Below are positions 48,940-61,560 of a stretch of DNA of 64,000 nt, in pieces. The position numbers and the translations under genes are program-made. Each line of letters begins with the position of its first letter. The stretch's first letter is position 1. The stretch is taken from assembly GCA_036897095.1 (NCBI GenBank), contig JAYMSP010000208.1, positions 1 through 64,000 on the forward strand, given 5' to 3'. The notes below the pieces were generated by a model that worked only from the letters and a program-made list of their open reading frames with translations, did no database searches and was not told where the DNA came from. Source of the stretch: Plantago elongata (taxonomy: Eukaryota; Streptophyta; Magnoliopsida; Lamiales; Plantaginaceae).

Positions 48940-51334
48940 GATAAGTTTGAGCTGATAATTCTTCCAAGGATTGTTACACTAATTTCTAGGCTTTGATTTT
49001 TGTAATACGGAAACTCTATTAACTCTTATTCCACATTAAGATTGATTTTGCATTGAATTAACAACTTGTGATGATGATATGTATATTTATTTAGAGTGAT
49101 GAATACAAGTTAATTTCGGTTACATGTACTATGAATATAGTCAGATTCAATTTACAGTGTATATGTATAATTAATTCCTTAACCTTGTTAGAAATTTTGT
49201 TTGTGCATAAAGGAAGGAAAGAAAGTGGTAATTAATTGACAGTAATTGTGATTTATGGATTTTAATTAGTTATGGGCTTATTGCTAATCCTTCAATTTTG
49301 GTAAAGTGAAGAGCTGTTAAATCCACAGATCGTTGATTACTCTTGAAAATGAATCAATTTCACAAGCCCAAGCCCAAATAAATTGTACACGAACTTTTAT
49401 CTCTTTTCTTAACCCAACCCCCTTATAGTACCCACTACCTTGTTTCAGCCTTAGACCCAAATTTGAAAGGGAGAGTCAGGTGCCGTATTCATTTGGAAGT
49501 GACAATTCAAAGATTTGATTGTTATATCGTATACACTTTATAATACAATAAAGATTTTGTATATTATCACACTAAATATTCAGTATTAAATGTGAAAAAT
49601 GTATCATTTGAACTTTTTGATACAATTTGATAAACTGGATGCTGTGTGAATAAGGAAAACAAAATAGCTGCAGATCCGTTTTTTATAGCTTTACCATCAA
49701 AACTGGACCGAAGTGAATTTTCCCAATTTGAAAACACTTGGTTCGGTACCAGGCCCATCATTTTATTACTAGCACTCTTGCAATTTGTAATTTTGTAGAG
49801 TCAAATTCAAATTTATAGATATGAAGGTATATCTAAATTTCTTATAAACCTATCGATACATATGGATAAAGAAAGGAAGCATGGAAAGCTCCTTTGAGTT
49901 GTCATCATCCGGCAAATTATTTTAATCTGCACTTAAAGATTATTGCTATAATATATTGGATTTGTAAGAAATTAAAGTTTTAAATTAAGATTTTCTAAAT
50001 TAATTGGGGACATAACATAACCCAATTCTTAATCCATATTGCTTTTTAAATTTTTTAATACAATAGAATCCTAATCATCTTCACATCATATAATGAGTCT
50101 GAGGAGGATAACTAAAACAAGACTTGAAGATAAAAAAGAACAGAAATAGAGGATAAGGATTAAGGATCATATCATTGGATCCAAAAGTTTATGAATAAAT
50201 TTAATCCATTTAGATATACTTGTACGAATAACAAGCTAACATTTAAGATATTTAAGTGACTTGTTCGTTTTATTAGACAATGTTGTTTTCGAATAAAATT
50301 TAATGAATCGAACTGAATTTCACCAGTTTAATTTATCTCTAGTTGATTAAAAGAAAACCTGGAGTGTTTTGTGCATGCATATGGCCTGTGGACTGTGGTA
50401 GTAGTGTATGAGTGGAATGTAATCGAAACGTGTTTGATGGGTATTCTCCATTAGTGGAAAAGCTTGTAAGTTGTAAACAATTGGTCCTGGATAATTTACT
50501 CGAACTAACCAGGCGGCAGGTTAGTAAAGTGAAGGATTCTGAGTACTTCACAAAACTATCCATCATCCAAATTAGTGGATACATCTGTAAATATATTTGT
50601 GAATTGTGAAGCTGCACTTTATGAATTTACAATTGTGTGTACGTGCACATGTGATGGAGAAGCCCATAGAATCATAAGGAAAAGGAAATGGCCATTTACT
50701 GAGTCCAGATAAAAGTAAACGTAAGATTGTACGAATTTCTGTTCGAACTTTATACATACCTGACATTTAAATATAAAATTTTTAAATGTTTGTATAAGGA
50801 GAGAAGGGCGGGATGAAAATGAAGAAACAAATCATTCAATTGTACGAGTATATCAGTTTATTGCTTCGATTTTCATCTCTCTGACTGTGACTAAGTCATG
50901 ATTAATATATCGTTTGTCAAATTGAATTGTGCATTTAGAATTTGTTTTCTTTGTAAAATTAATGATAATTCGATAATAAACTAATTTGATTCATAGACAA
51001 TTCTTCCTAAGAAAGTAAATTGGGTTAAAAGGTAAGGATTTTAGGATGAAAGTGCCAAAAGGTACAAACTGATATCAACATAACTTATTACTGTAACTCG
51101 CGAAGTTATCGTATGACCTAGAATTTAGGAGTACAGACATGACAACTTGGCGTACAATTGTTAGTGGCTAATTGAATATATACGCACGACCCAAATCTTC
51201 CTTCTTGTTTCAACTTAGTCCTTATACTTTATAGTCATTCGGCCAAGTCCTAGAGTCTTTATATTTCACAATTTGGTACCTGAAATAGTGAAATTTATAA
51301 AAGCTCTATTCTGCAAACTTGGCCGACTTTATTA
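48940..51334. other. Gene-free stretch between the protease and the LTR element
   Basis: The first 200-300 bp are the presumed promoter of the protease gene. The remainder is AT-rich with no supported gene. Open frames at 49567-49761 and 50339-50766 have no recognisable domain. Confidence 0.45.
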
Positions 51335-51880
51335 TGTTAGAATTTAAGGAGAAACACAATGAAGAAGATAAAAAGGTGTAAAACCAATTCATTCCTTGAA
51401 ATATGTTACAAAAACTTGTTGTACGTTGACATATGCAGACTACCTATATATAGGCAAGTAAGAAGTTAATTCTTAGTAAAGGCTTCTAAATTACTTGGAG
51501 GAAAAGCATAGACAAGAAGCTTAAAGACAAAAAACCCCTTAACATAGATTACCATTGTCATGAACCTTCAATCTGTTCTTTAGAATCTCGAATCCCTAAC
51601 TACATCAATTTGGGACTTTGATAGAGACTTCTCTTGATTGTCTGTATGTGGTGTTGATGCTCCAGACGAATTGGCTTCTTCAATGCGTGTCTTCTTCTTC
51701 GGTCCTTTATGCTTTGTGTCTTGGAGTTGAAACCCTTTGTCTTCTTCCGATGAAGAATTCTGTCTGATGTGTTTAACGTTTACTTCTTCTATTCTGTTCT
51801 CATCTAGAGAATCATGGATGCTTTTACTTTTGGTCCTTAGATCTTTACAATTCTTACAGTTGACCCCATTGATATTTACA
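51335..51880 (-). repeat. 3' LTR of the copia element
   Basis: Direct copy of 55712-56252. On the plus strand it begins TGTTAGAATTTAAGGAGAAA and ends GATATTTACA, giving the expected TG...CA termini. An open frame from the internal region runs on into this LTR, which is common when LTRs overlap the end of pol. Confidence 0.9.
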
Positions 51881-54420
51881 ATTAGAGCTACAAAGTTGTC
51901 TGGGTGAGTTCCTTTTGTAAATAATGAATATTCACTTTTAGATTGTTCAAAACCTATCTCTTTCAAAAAAGCAGTGAGTTTATTATTCCATTGTCGAGAG
52001 TCTTGTTTTAGACTTATGCAATTTACAAACAAGATTGTTATCTGTATTTTCCCCCTGAATTAATAGAACTTGGGGAATCTGCATATAAATTGTTTCATCC
52101 AAGTCGCCATTTAAATAGGCATTATGAAAATCAAGTTGTGCTAATGTCCAATTTTGTTTAGCTGCAAGAGCTAAAAATATTTTGACAGATGTCAATTTGG
52201 CCACATGACTAAATGTTTCAGCATAATCAAAACCATATGTTGAGTATATCCTTTAGCTACAAGTCTAGCTTTATGTTTATCAATGTCTCCTTGAGAGTTT
52301 AATTTTGTCTTAAAAACATATCTGCATCCAATAACTTTTGCTTTTTTGGGCTTTTGTACAATGCTCCATGTTTTATTTTCTGCAAGGGCTTTTAATTCTT
52401 CTTTTATAGCCTCTTGCCAATGATTGTGTTGTATCGCTTCATTATAAGTTTCTGATTCATGAAGAAGAGCTAAATTTATGGAGTAAGCTCGATGTTCGTG
52501 AGAAAATTGTCATATCCTAAAAAATCAGAAATTGGATATTTTGTTTTTATTTTATTCGAGTAAACTGAGTAACTTTTCGCCTTATGATGGTAAATATCTA
52601 AATTTTTCGGCAACTGTCTTGATCTTGAGATCTTTCTTAATGTAATCATTATTTTGACTTGAGTTTTCAATGTTTCTTGGAGAACTATTGTGAACAGTAT
52701 TATCAGTTTGCATTTCATCTTGAGTTGATGTCCTTGAAGGATTTAAAGGTGACATATGTATATGCATGTCAGAAGAATTATCATTAATATTCTGATCATT
52801 AAGATTTGTGAGATTATCACTTTTGCTTTCCGTTACATACCAATCGAAGTTATCATAACTTGGAGATTGGATGAAAATGTCATCGGTTTCTTTTTCGCTT
52901 TCTTTGTAAGGAAAAATAGTGTCGATAAACACAACGTTTCTAGATATAATTATGCTTCTTTTGGTCAAGTCATAAACTTTATATCCTTTAATATTTGGTG
53001 GATATCCCATAAAAATGCACTTTTGTGCTCTTGAATCTAATTTAGTTCTATGTACTGCTTCAGTGGAAGAGTAGCATAAACATCCAGAAGTCTTGATATT
53101 GTTATAATCGGGTTTCTTCCCATGAAAAACCTCATAAGGTGATTTCTTGTTTAAAACAGGTGTTGGTAACCTATTTATTAAATATATAGCAGTCAATACC
53201 GCTTCACCCCAAAAATACTTTGGTAGCTTTGATTGAAAAAGTAATGCTCTTGTAACATTTAGGAGGTGTTGGTGTTTTCTTTCAACAACCCCGTTTTGTT
53301 GTGGCGTATAGACGCAAGTCTTTTGTTGCATAATGCCATGTTGACTTAAGAAAGCTGGCATATTGAATTCCAAACCGTTATCGGTTCTGATAATTTTCAC
53401 TTTTGTGTCCTTTTGGTTCTCTATTTGTTTTATGAACTTTGTCAGAATTTCTTTTGTCTCTGATTTGTGTTTTAATAAAAACACCCAAGTGACTCTGCTA
53501 AAATCATCAACAAATGTAAGAAAATATTGTTGTCCATCTAAAGTAGTTGTGGAAAGGGGACTCCAAATATCACAATGTAAAAGTTCTAAAATAGCACTTG
53601 AACTCTTGTCTTTATTGATAGGAAATGCAAGTTTCTTTTGTTTAGCTTGCATACAAACTACAAATGTAAGAAAATATTGTTGTTCATCTAAAGTAGTTGT
53701 GGAAAGGGGACCCCAAATATCACAATGTAAAAGTTCTAAAATAGCACTTGAACTCTTGTCTTTATTGATAGGAAATGCAAGTTTCTTTTGTTTAGCTTGC
53801 ATACAAACTTCACAATGAGAAAACTTGTTACAATAGATGCCAGGATTACTATCATGAACAAGAGAAAGTCTAGAAGAACTAGGATGCCTTAATCTAAAAT
53901 GCCACAAATGAACCTTCACAATAGCTGCTTCATGACTACTATGTTCTAGATTAGGTATGGCTAATGCCTTAGGTAATCTGAAATTAGGAATGGCTAATGC
54001 CTTAGGTAATCTGAAACTGGCCTTCAAGTTGTAAAATCCTCTTCTTGCATCAATCTGCACAATCTTGGTCCATGATTGAATCGATGAAGAGCTTATCTGC
54101 ATAATATGACAAATGTCTTTAATGAATATAAATGAAATGTTGTTGTCTCTGCAGATCTTGTTAACTGACATGAGATTCAACTTGAAAGATGGAACACATA
54201 AGACACTTTTCAAAATAAAAGTTTCTGAAATCTTTATGTCTCCTATATGTGTAATAGGGAGTTTTGTTAAATTTGGTAATTGCACAGATGCATCAACTTC
54301 TTTGAAGTTATCAATATAATATTTTGGTGAAAATATGATATGGTTGGAAGCTCCCGAATCCAATATCCATGTTTGTAAGGAACTCAAAGAATTAAAGTTT
54401 GAATTAAAAATAACCAGCAT
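51881..54420 (-). other. pol-like region of the copia fossil
   Basis: Fossil region with protease-like (ILDSGASNHI), integrase-like (HLWHFRLRHPSSSRL, CEVCMQAKQKKLAFP, IIRTDNGLEF, YTPQQNGVVERKH) and reverse-transcriptase-like (LDFHNAYLNGDLDE) motifs in the order expected for Ty1/copia. RNase H was not recognised. Broken; not a host gene. Confidence 0.85.
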
Positions 54421-54566
54421 GGTTGATTTCTAGTGTGCGAGGTTCTGGATTGCCTCCATGAGCCGTGTTGTTGTTGTTGTTGTTGTTGTGGCTTCCAACT
54501 TGAGTGGGTTGATCTGCATTTGAGAGTGCGCCCTGCAGGGCAAAAGACATGAGTTGGTGAAGTTGC

Positions 54567-55578
54567 TCATTGGTGAAACACTAGATTCTTGGAACTGCTG
54601 CCTGGATTAGTCATCTCAACATGGTTTGATCGGCCTCCAAAGTTATGCCTTCCTCCCCTTCCTTTGTAACCACCTCTTGCGTTGTTGTAGGTAGTCCTCT
54701 TGCTGTACTCATCAGGATATTCGTGAACCTTAAAACAAGTATCAAGAGTGTGGTTACTCATATTAGGACAATTGGGCAGTTTAGCTCTCTTTTCTTGTTT
54801 GCTTTGTAACCAACAGACAACGCAGAGGAATCAACAACATGAGTAGTGTTGTTCCTTGCCATTTTTTGTCATTCTTCTTGAAGAACAAGAGAGTACGCCT
54901 TATCCATGGAAGGCTTGTGTTCCATAATGATAATCTGACCCCTAATCATATCATAGGAATCGTTAAGACCCATAAAAAATTTGAAGATCTTGTCAGTATC
55001 CTGCATTTTTTCAAGAGTTTTAGAGATGTCGCAGGTGCATTTTTCGCAAGTACAGTTCGGCATAGGTTTGCAATCACTTAGTTCCTCCCATAAACCACTA
55101 AGTTTCGTAAAGAAATCAGCAACCGTTCCATTTCCCTAAGTAATAATACTCAGTTCTTGTTGGAGCAGAAAGATCCTTACATCGTTGGGATGTGAATATC
55201 TTGTATTCAGCTTATCCCACGCTTCCTTAGCGGTGTTCACATAGAGAATGCTACTTTTCATATAAGGAGAAACAGAATGAATCATCCAAGATAGGAGGAT
55301 AGTGTTACACCTATGCCAAGCTTTCCTCTTACCATCATCATTAACAGGTATAGTAACGGATCCGTCAAGGAATCCCACCTTGTTTCTGATGGATAAAGAC
55401 ATAAGGAAAGCTCGTGACCAGGTGTGGTAATGTTCCTTCCTAACAGAGGAGTGATAGCTCCAGAAGTAGAATTTTCAGAATGGTGTAAGAAAAAAGGACT
55501 GTAAACGTCATCTGCTATAGGAGAAGCATGAGCAATTACAGAAAGAGTTGGCGGAAGCACCATCAGTATTGTTAGCAT
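54567..55578 (-). other. gag-like region of the copia fossil
   Basis: Fossil region resembling the UBN2/copia gag domain (AWDKLNTRYSHPNDVR, FKFFMGLNDSYDMIRGQI). It lies between the primer-binding site and the protease motif. Broken. Confidence 0.8.
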
Positions 55579-55699
55579 AACTCCAAAGACTTAAAAGGAG
55601 ATAACAAAAGAAACAGAGAATTGAAACAAATTGAGTTGAATGAAAACAAGTTTTCCCTTGCAAAGAAACACAACACAAAGCATATTCACTTGGAACGTG

Positions 55700-55711
55700 G
55701 CTCTGATACCA
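55700..55711 (-). other. Primer-binding site, initiator-Met tRNA type
   Basis: On the minus strand TGGTATCAGAGC follows directly after the LTR's terminal CA. This is the standard plant copia primer site, complementary to the 3' end of initiator tRNA-Met, and it fixes the element's orientation. Confidence 0.9.
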
Positions 55712-56252
55712 TGTTAGAATTTAAGGAGAAACACAATGAAGAAGATAAAAAGGTGTAAAACCAATTCATTCCTTGAAATATGTTACAAAAACTTGTTGTA
55801 CGTTGACATATGCAAACTATCTATTTATAGGCAAGTAAGGAGCTAATTCTTGGTCAAGACTTCTAAATTACTTGGAGGAAAAGCATAGACAAGAAGCTTA
55901 AAGACAAATCACTTAACAGAGATTACCATTGTCATGAACCTTCAATATGTTCTTTAAAATCTCGAATCCCTAACTACATCAATTTGGGACTTTGATAGAG
56001 ACTTCTCTTGATTGACTGTGTGTGGTGTTGATGCTCCAGACGAATTGGCTTCTTCAATGCGTGTCTTCTTCTTCGATCGTATATGCTTTGTGTCTTGGAG
56101 TTGAAACCCTTTGTCTTCTTCCGATGAAGAATTCTGTTTGATGTATTTAACGTTTACTTCTTCTATTATGTTCTTATCTGGAGAATCATGAATGCTTTTA
56201 CTTTTGGTTCTTAGATCTTTACAATCCTTGCAGTTGACCCCATTGATATTTA
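55712..56252 (-). repeat. 5' LTR of the copia element
   Basis: About 94-95% identical by eye to 51335-51880. It borders the primer-binding site at 55711. The outer end is slightly ragged against the other LTR, so its boundary is uncertain by a few bases. Confidence 0.9.
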
Positions 56253-57783
56253 ATTACACTTCCAGTCCTTTTTATTTCCTGGAATTTCCAATATATTTGT
56301 ATACCTCTTTTAGTATTCTTCCACGCAAAATATCCATCTTTCTCCAATATAGTATATAAACCGGCACTGTAATTTGCCTCGCATTAAAATTCTAGTTAAT
56401 TATAATATATTAAAAATTAATTTAAATAGAAGAACTTCGCCTCTTTACAAGATCGAATTTGTAAGTGGGCCGAGGGATTGATTTTTATGACTCACATCAA
56501 CACTGATTAGATTTCGACAATCACTTTGACATGTTAGAGATTTAAATACAAAAATTTAAGATCTGAAAAACGTCATGTTGCAGAGCTATTGGATGATGGG
56601 TGACTGGGAATAGATGAATGTGCGAAAGATAAGACGATGTTGTTGATCTAAAAGTAGCAATTAGGTATTTACCGGATAGGTGTTTTCACGAAAGCAGCAC
56701 TGGGAATTCATATCTTTGCTCCAATGATTTGTTTTAAAACTCCCAAATGCTTATTGCTCTTTTCCAAAAGTGATACTGAAAAATGGTTAGACATTGGCTT
56801 ATGACAAATCATATATTTTAAATCAACCAAAATGTGTTCTATTATGTAGAAACTAAGTGTCAAAAGACGGACTTCATACCTTAATAAAAAAGTAGTATAT
56901 GTAATTAAAATATGTTATTTTCAAATTCAATTATAAAATATTAATTGTAATTAGAAATATTAAACGCATGACTCCTTTTACTAAACGTCAAACATAATTT
57001 TAACATATTAAAAATACATTAATATATAAAATAACCCATTAACTTTAAAATACTACGATTTTATCCAAAAACACTTTAATTTATCCATTTCAACTCTCTA
57101 ACATTCGTCTTTCTCTTTCAATTCGAACAAAAATAATCGAAAAACACGAGGGTGGTTATAATTTTCAAACAATCATAATTAAAATTTAAGAGTAATATAA
57201 TAAATAAAATAAATATAAATTTAATCAAATCATACACACAAATTTAACATTTTTATTTGCTTATTTTTTTTTAAAAACTCACAAAATGTATTATTTGACA
57301 GCATTAAGGGTCGCCAAACAATCCTTCTAGCAGCCCTAATTTGGCCGCCTTGGCTGGCTGGCAGCCCCAAGGGATGCCGGAAGGCTATTTCGGCAACCCT
57401 TAAGGCTGCCAAGCATATTTCTTGGAGTTTTTTTTTTTTAATTTTGATGATATATTAGTTATTTAATTAAATATCTAAATGCTATAAAATAATTTTAAAC
57501 AATGTAATATAACAAATTATAAAATATATGCTTCTTTAAATTTGCAATCTTTGTTAGACTAACCATTATTTGTATAATATAATCTTTTTTTCTCAAATGA
57601 TATTGTAATGTGTTTATGTTATTATTTTTGAAATTTGAAGTATTGTGGGGTTAAACGGAACATATGATAATATATAGACTCATTTTTATATTTATAATAT
57701 TTGAAGTATCATTTTTAATATATTAAAAAGTATCCTTCATTTTGTAAAATGTGTTATGCGTTTAACAATCTCATTATAATATG
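56253..57783. other. Gene-free AT-rich stretch with one GC-rich hairpin
   Basis: AT-rich and unassigned except for a GC-rich patch at 57304-57403 (annotated separately). No supported gene. Confidence 0.5.
57304..57403. repeat. GC-rich imperfect inverted repeat
   Basis: TTAAGGGTCGCC at the left pairs with GGCAACCCTTAA at the right. Between them lie shorter inverted words (GGCCGCC, GGCTGGCTGGC, CAGCCCC). The patch stands out sharply from flanks of very low GC. It may be the remains of a small MITE or a captured fragment. Confidence 0.5.
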
Positions 57784-58460
57784 TAGGGACGGACGCAGAA
57801 ATATATGTCAGGGGTAGCGAACTTTTTAACTATAAATTTAATTAAAATAAATTTTATTATTAATGACTAATGAAAATTACGTTTTCAAAACTCACATAGT
57901 AAAGAACAATGTTTAGACTATAATTTTTTAAATTATATGCTCATAAACGAGTGGAATTAGATATACTATAGCTTCGTTTAGATTGAATTTTTTTTTAAGT
58001 ATATTAAGTAAATGAATTTATCATTGAATAGAAAAAATAAAGAAACAAAAAGAGTTAAATGAAATAAAGTTAAGTATTTTAAGTAAATGAATATACAAAT
58101 AAAGAAATAAAATATGATTGTGAAATGTAAATTAAAAGAAGACAAAAGAAAAAGAGGGAAATAATAAAAAATGTTACTGAAAAATAAAGAAACAATGAAA
58201 AATGTCAAGTAAATGGTAGGAAAACATATAAATAAAATGGTTGGAAAATCTAGCACTACGAAAATTGGACATGTGATTAATTAGCAAGGGAAAACTTTAT
58301 GGAATATAAGCAACTGAGATGTATCAATTTTTTTCCATAATTCATTCTTGCTAAATATATGACTATGCATTAAATTTTTGGACGGAATATAATATACATT
58401 TCATGTTAAAATTGAGGGGTAGCGATTGCGACCCCTTGAGCGTATGTAGGTCCGTCCATA
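57784..58460. mobile_element. hAT-type nonautonomous element, copy 1, perfect 8-bp target duplication
   Basis: The left end TAGGGACGGACGCA and the right end, reversed (TATGGACGGACCTA), form terminal inverted repeats. ATAATATG flanks both sides exactly (57776-57783 and 58461-58468), the 8-bp duplication of hAT elements. Subterminal GGGGTAGCGA (left) and GGGGTAGCGATTGCG (right) recur as direct words. The 677-bp body has no transposase. The perfect duplication suggests a fairly recent insertion. Confidence 0.88.
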
Positions 58461-58954
58461 ATAATATGTTTGCATAATTAGAATGCGTACTTCAAGACCA
58501 TGTGGTTGAATTTGAGAATGGAAAGAATTTTGAAAGGTTAAATTAAATTGTTGCACATGTTATTGAAAAATAAGATCAAATTTGCATAGTGCTATATAAG
58601 CTTTATACCTCTTCGAGTTTGATAATCTCCTTGAAAGAGGTGATAAGCACTACTTGGATTATCAGGAATCTTCTCCAATAGCTAGCTTGAAAATATGTAC
58701 CAGATTTAACCATTCCAAACATAGTGGACTTGAACTGCTCTTCATTATACATGTTCTTGTACATTAAAATTGTTCCTCACATGCACTGTCTTCTGATAGT
58801 TTTATTCTCAATAAGAAACTAATTTACGACCGTCCTTAATAAGAAACTAACTTATATCCTGTCATCAATAAAAAAACTAACTTAATCTCCGTCGAAACTC
58901 ATAAAGAGAATTGAGGAAAAAGAAATGAGATGATCCGATGGAGCTATGAAAATT
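58461..58954. other. Spacer between the two hAT-type copies
   Basis: About 490 bp of AT-rich sequence with no recognised gene or repeat. Confidence 0.4.
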
Positions 58955-59594
58955 CAGAGAAGGACGCAAAAATATATATCAGGGGTAGCGAATTTTTTTA
59001 CTATAAATTTAGCTAAATTTTTTTATTATCAATGACTAATGAAAATTACGTTTTTAAAACTCACATAGTAAAGAACAATGTTTAGACTATAATTTTTTTA
59101 AATTATATACTCATAAACGGGAGGAATTAGATATAATATAGCTTTGCTTAGATTGAATAATTTTTTGAAAGTATATTAAGTAAATGAATTTACCATTGAA
59201 TAGAAAAATAAAGAAACAAAGAATTAAATGAAATAAAGTTAAGTATTTATAAAATATGATTTTGAAATGTAAACTAAAAGAACATTAAAAAAGAAAAAAA
59301 TAATAAAAAATATTACTGAATTATAAAGAAACAATGAAAAATATCAAGTAAATGGTAGAAAACAATATAAACGAAATGGTTGGAAAATCTAGCATTACTA
59401 AAAATCAAATTTGTGATCAATTGGCTTTATGAAATATAGGTGCACCAGCTGAGCTGTACCAATTTCTTTCATAATTCATTATGCTAAATATATCACTATT
59501 CATTAAATTTTTGAAAGGGGTATAATAGGCATTTCATGTTCAAAATCTTGGGGCAGCGATTGCGGTTCCTCGAATATATGTGGGTCCATCCCCG
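58955..59594. mobile_element. hAT-type nonautonomous element, copy 2
   Basis: Same family and orientation as 57784-58460. It shares ATATCAGGGGTAGCGAA near the left, CTCACATAGTAAAGAACAAT in the body and GCAGCGATTGCG near the right. The termini CAGAGAAGGACGCA and, reversed, CGGGGATGGACCCA have drifted and the target duplication is eroded, so this copy looks older than copy 1. Confidence 0.75.
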
Positions 59595-61460
59595 TATGGA
59601 ATAGGAGTGAACATTGATGATGGAAACACACGGATCATATTTATGGAGTAAAAAGTTTTAGAACTTTGACAAAATGCATATAAAGTAGAACCCCTTATCA
59701 TGTAAGGAAAATTCGTGAACGCACTCGAGTTTGTGCGATCGATCATGGTATATTGGTATGCATATTGCTACAAATATAGCTATAGCATTTAGCCTTTAAC
59801 TTTCGGTAATTATTTCTTCAATGTATAATACTAATTTATAGTATGATAATGATATAAGAAGCTCTGCTTTTACGAAAAAGCTAGCTAGCTCAAGTGTGAA
59901 ATTGTGGCTAAATAATGCTGCTGCTGCTGCTTCACTTATCAGAAATTAAATTTCCAGAATAATATAGTACAGCAGTATCAAATTAATCATATGATCATCC
60001 AGCACCCTTTATTGCTTTGTTTCTCATCTATTTAATGCCTCAAACTTGAAGAAACTTAATGTAGCTATGAAGGGAAGCTGATAATCTTATCTTACTACAT
60101 TTTTGCTTACTTCATGTAAGGATAAGCTTAAGGAATTGTATGTGTTTGGTTGCAAAAACAGATTTTAATTTGTGATGGAGAGATCTCGTGTGTCCGTATA
60201 AGTGATAGCTAATTGAATTTAAGTATTTAATTAACTTTTCGACTCGGCCTTCACCTATTCGTTATACGAAGTCACATACAATTGTCGCGTAAAACTTTTA
60301 AGAAATGGAACGAGAAGAAAATGTAACACGTAGCAAATTACATAAATTCATGGCGGAAAACTATGCTATTAATGTAAACGGTTCTTTTTGTCTTTTTCTT
60401 ACAAACACTTACTCAACATCTATTAATTTCATTTCTGATCTTCCACTTTTTTATAAAATAAAGGCGGCGTTACAATTAAGCGGAATTCCTCGTTTCCGTA
60501 CGCTGAAAGAGAAATGAGGACCGTACGTTTAAGACACTCAAGTCCACTTATCATAAATTCACACTTTAAAAAAGAAATTAAAAAAATCATGCAATGTTAC
60601 CTGTGTATGTGTATGTATGTCTTTTATGGCTATTGCTTCTAGTTCTAGTCACCTGAAATTCCATATTCTACCGCTTTCTCAAACTCTTGACAGTACCAAC
60701 ACAGTAATAGTAATATAGTACATGGATGAATATTGTATGCTTTTTTGGGCATGTTCAAGAACCATTGAACTATTTATTTAGTGGATCACAGTGCATTCTT
60801 CACTTTACCACAACTTTTGTCTATGTACAATTGTGAATGGTCACTTTATAATTTTCATTAACATATTGGGATTAAATTAGTTACTTGTAGTAATAGCTGA
60901 TATTGAAATAGAAAATCATTTACACCATAAGACCGATATAATAATATATATAATAACTTTGAAGACTTGAAGTTAAACGTGTTCTATGAATTATTTTAGG
61001 AGTGATAAATTGAGCTGGTATGAAATGCAGTGGTTTGTGGACGAGTATATCATCTGAATTGCAATCATTCATAACCGTTCTGTTTCAGAGTTTTAATTGA
61101 GACTCAATTGGTAAGTGAGTGGTGCGTTAAGTAAATATTTTGGTTACTGGATCTCACTAGTAACTTATCAAAGACGAATTTGGATACAAATTCTACTGTG
61201 TGAAAGTGGTACAACTGTGTCCTGAAAATAGGTGCATCCACTTATCCCACCACCAAAAAGAGCTCTTTTCTTCAGCCTTATGATATAATGTTGAGCTGAA
61301 TTGTGTCAATCTGAATTCTAGATAAATAAAGCAAAAGACAAACCCTCATGGAACAAGCATAGAATATTCTACTGGCATCACATAAGCACTTTTTACAACT
61401 TAAGATTTTACCAAGTTAGAATCTTCTAAATTGCCTCACAATCACTATTCAGTTCCATGC
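59595..61460. other. Gene-free stretch upstream of the ALMT gene
   Basis: No supported gene; an open frame at 60305-60517 has no recognisable domain. A short (CTG)4-type run lies near 59919. The last few hundred bases are the presumed ALMT promoter. Confidence 0.45.
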
Positions 61461-61461
61461 T

Positions 61462-61469
61462 TATTTAAA
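61462..61469 (+). promoter_or_regulatory. TATA-like box of the ALMT gene
   Basis: TATTTAAA in CTTATTTAAACCCC, about 92 bp before the start codon at 61561. The expected transcript start is near 61495. Confidence 0.5.
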
Positions 61470-61560
61470 CCCCCTAAGTGCACCATTTCAAGTGCACACA
61501 ACTTGAGATTCTCTACCATTTTCCATCATCACCTTGTATAGCTTCCATCTTTTTTTTTGC

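Larger units (their letters stand above)
51335..56252 (-). mobile_element. Fossil Ty1/copia LTR retrotransposon
   Basis: About 4.9 kb, oriented on the minus strand, with two LTRs (51335-51880 and 55712-56252) and an initiator-Met tRNA primer site beside the right LTR. The internal order gag, protease, integrase, reverse transcriptase places it in Ty1/copia. Recognisable motifs are DSGASNHI (protease), an integrase zinc-binding region and core, and LDFHNAYLNGD (start of reverse transcriptase). It also has an internal tandem duplication. By eye the LTRs differ at roughly 30 positions in about 540, suggesting insertion on the order of a few million years ago. A 4-5 bp target duplication (ATTA at the left edge, and again to the right) is possible but not clear. 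The copy is broken, with several breaks, and not expected to be active. Confidence 0.93.

Noticed and set aside
57978-58256. 92-codon hydrophobic minus-strand open frame
   Set aside because: It lies wholly inside a nonautonomous hAT-type element and consists of AT-driven Phe/Leu/Ile runs.
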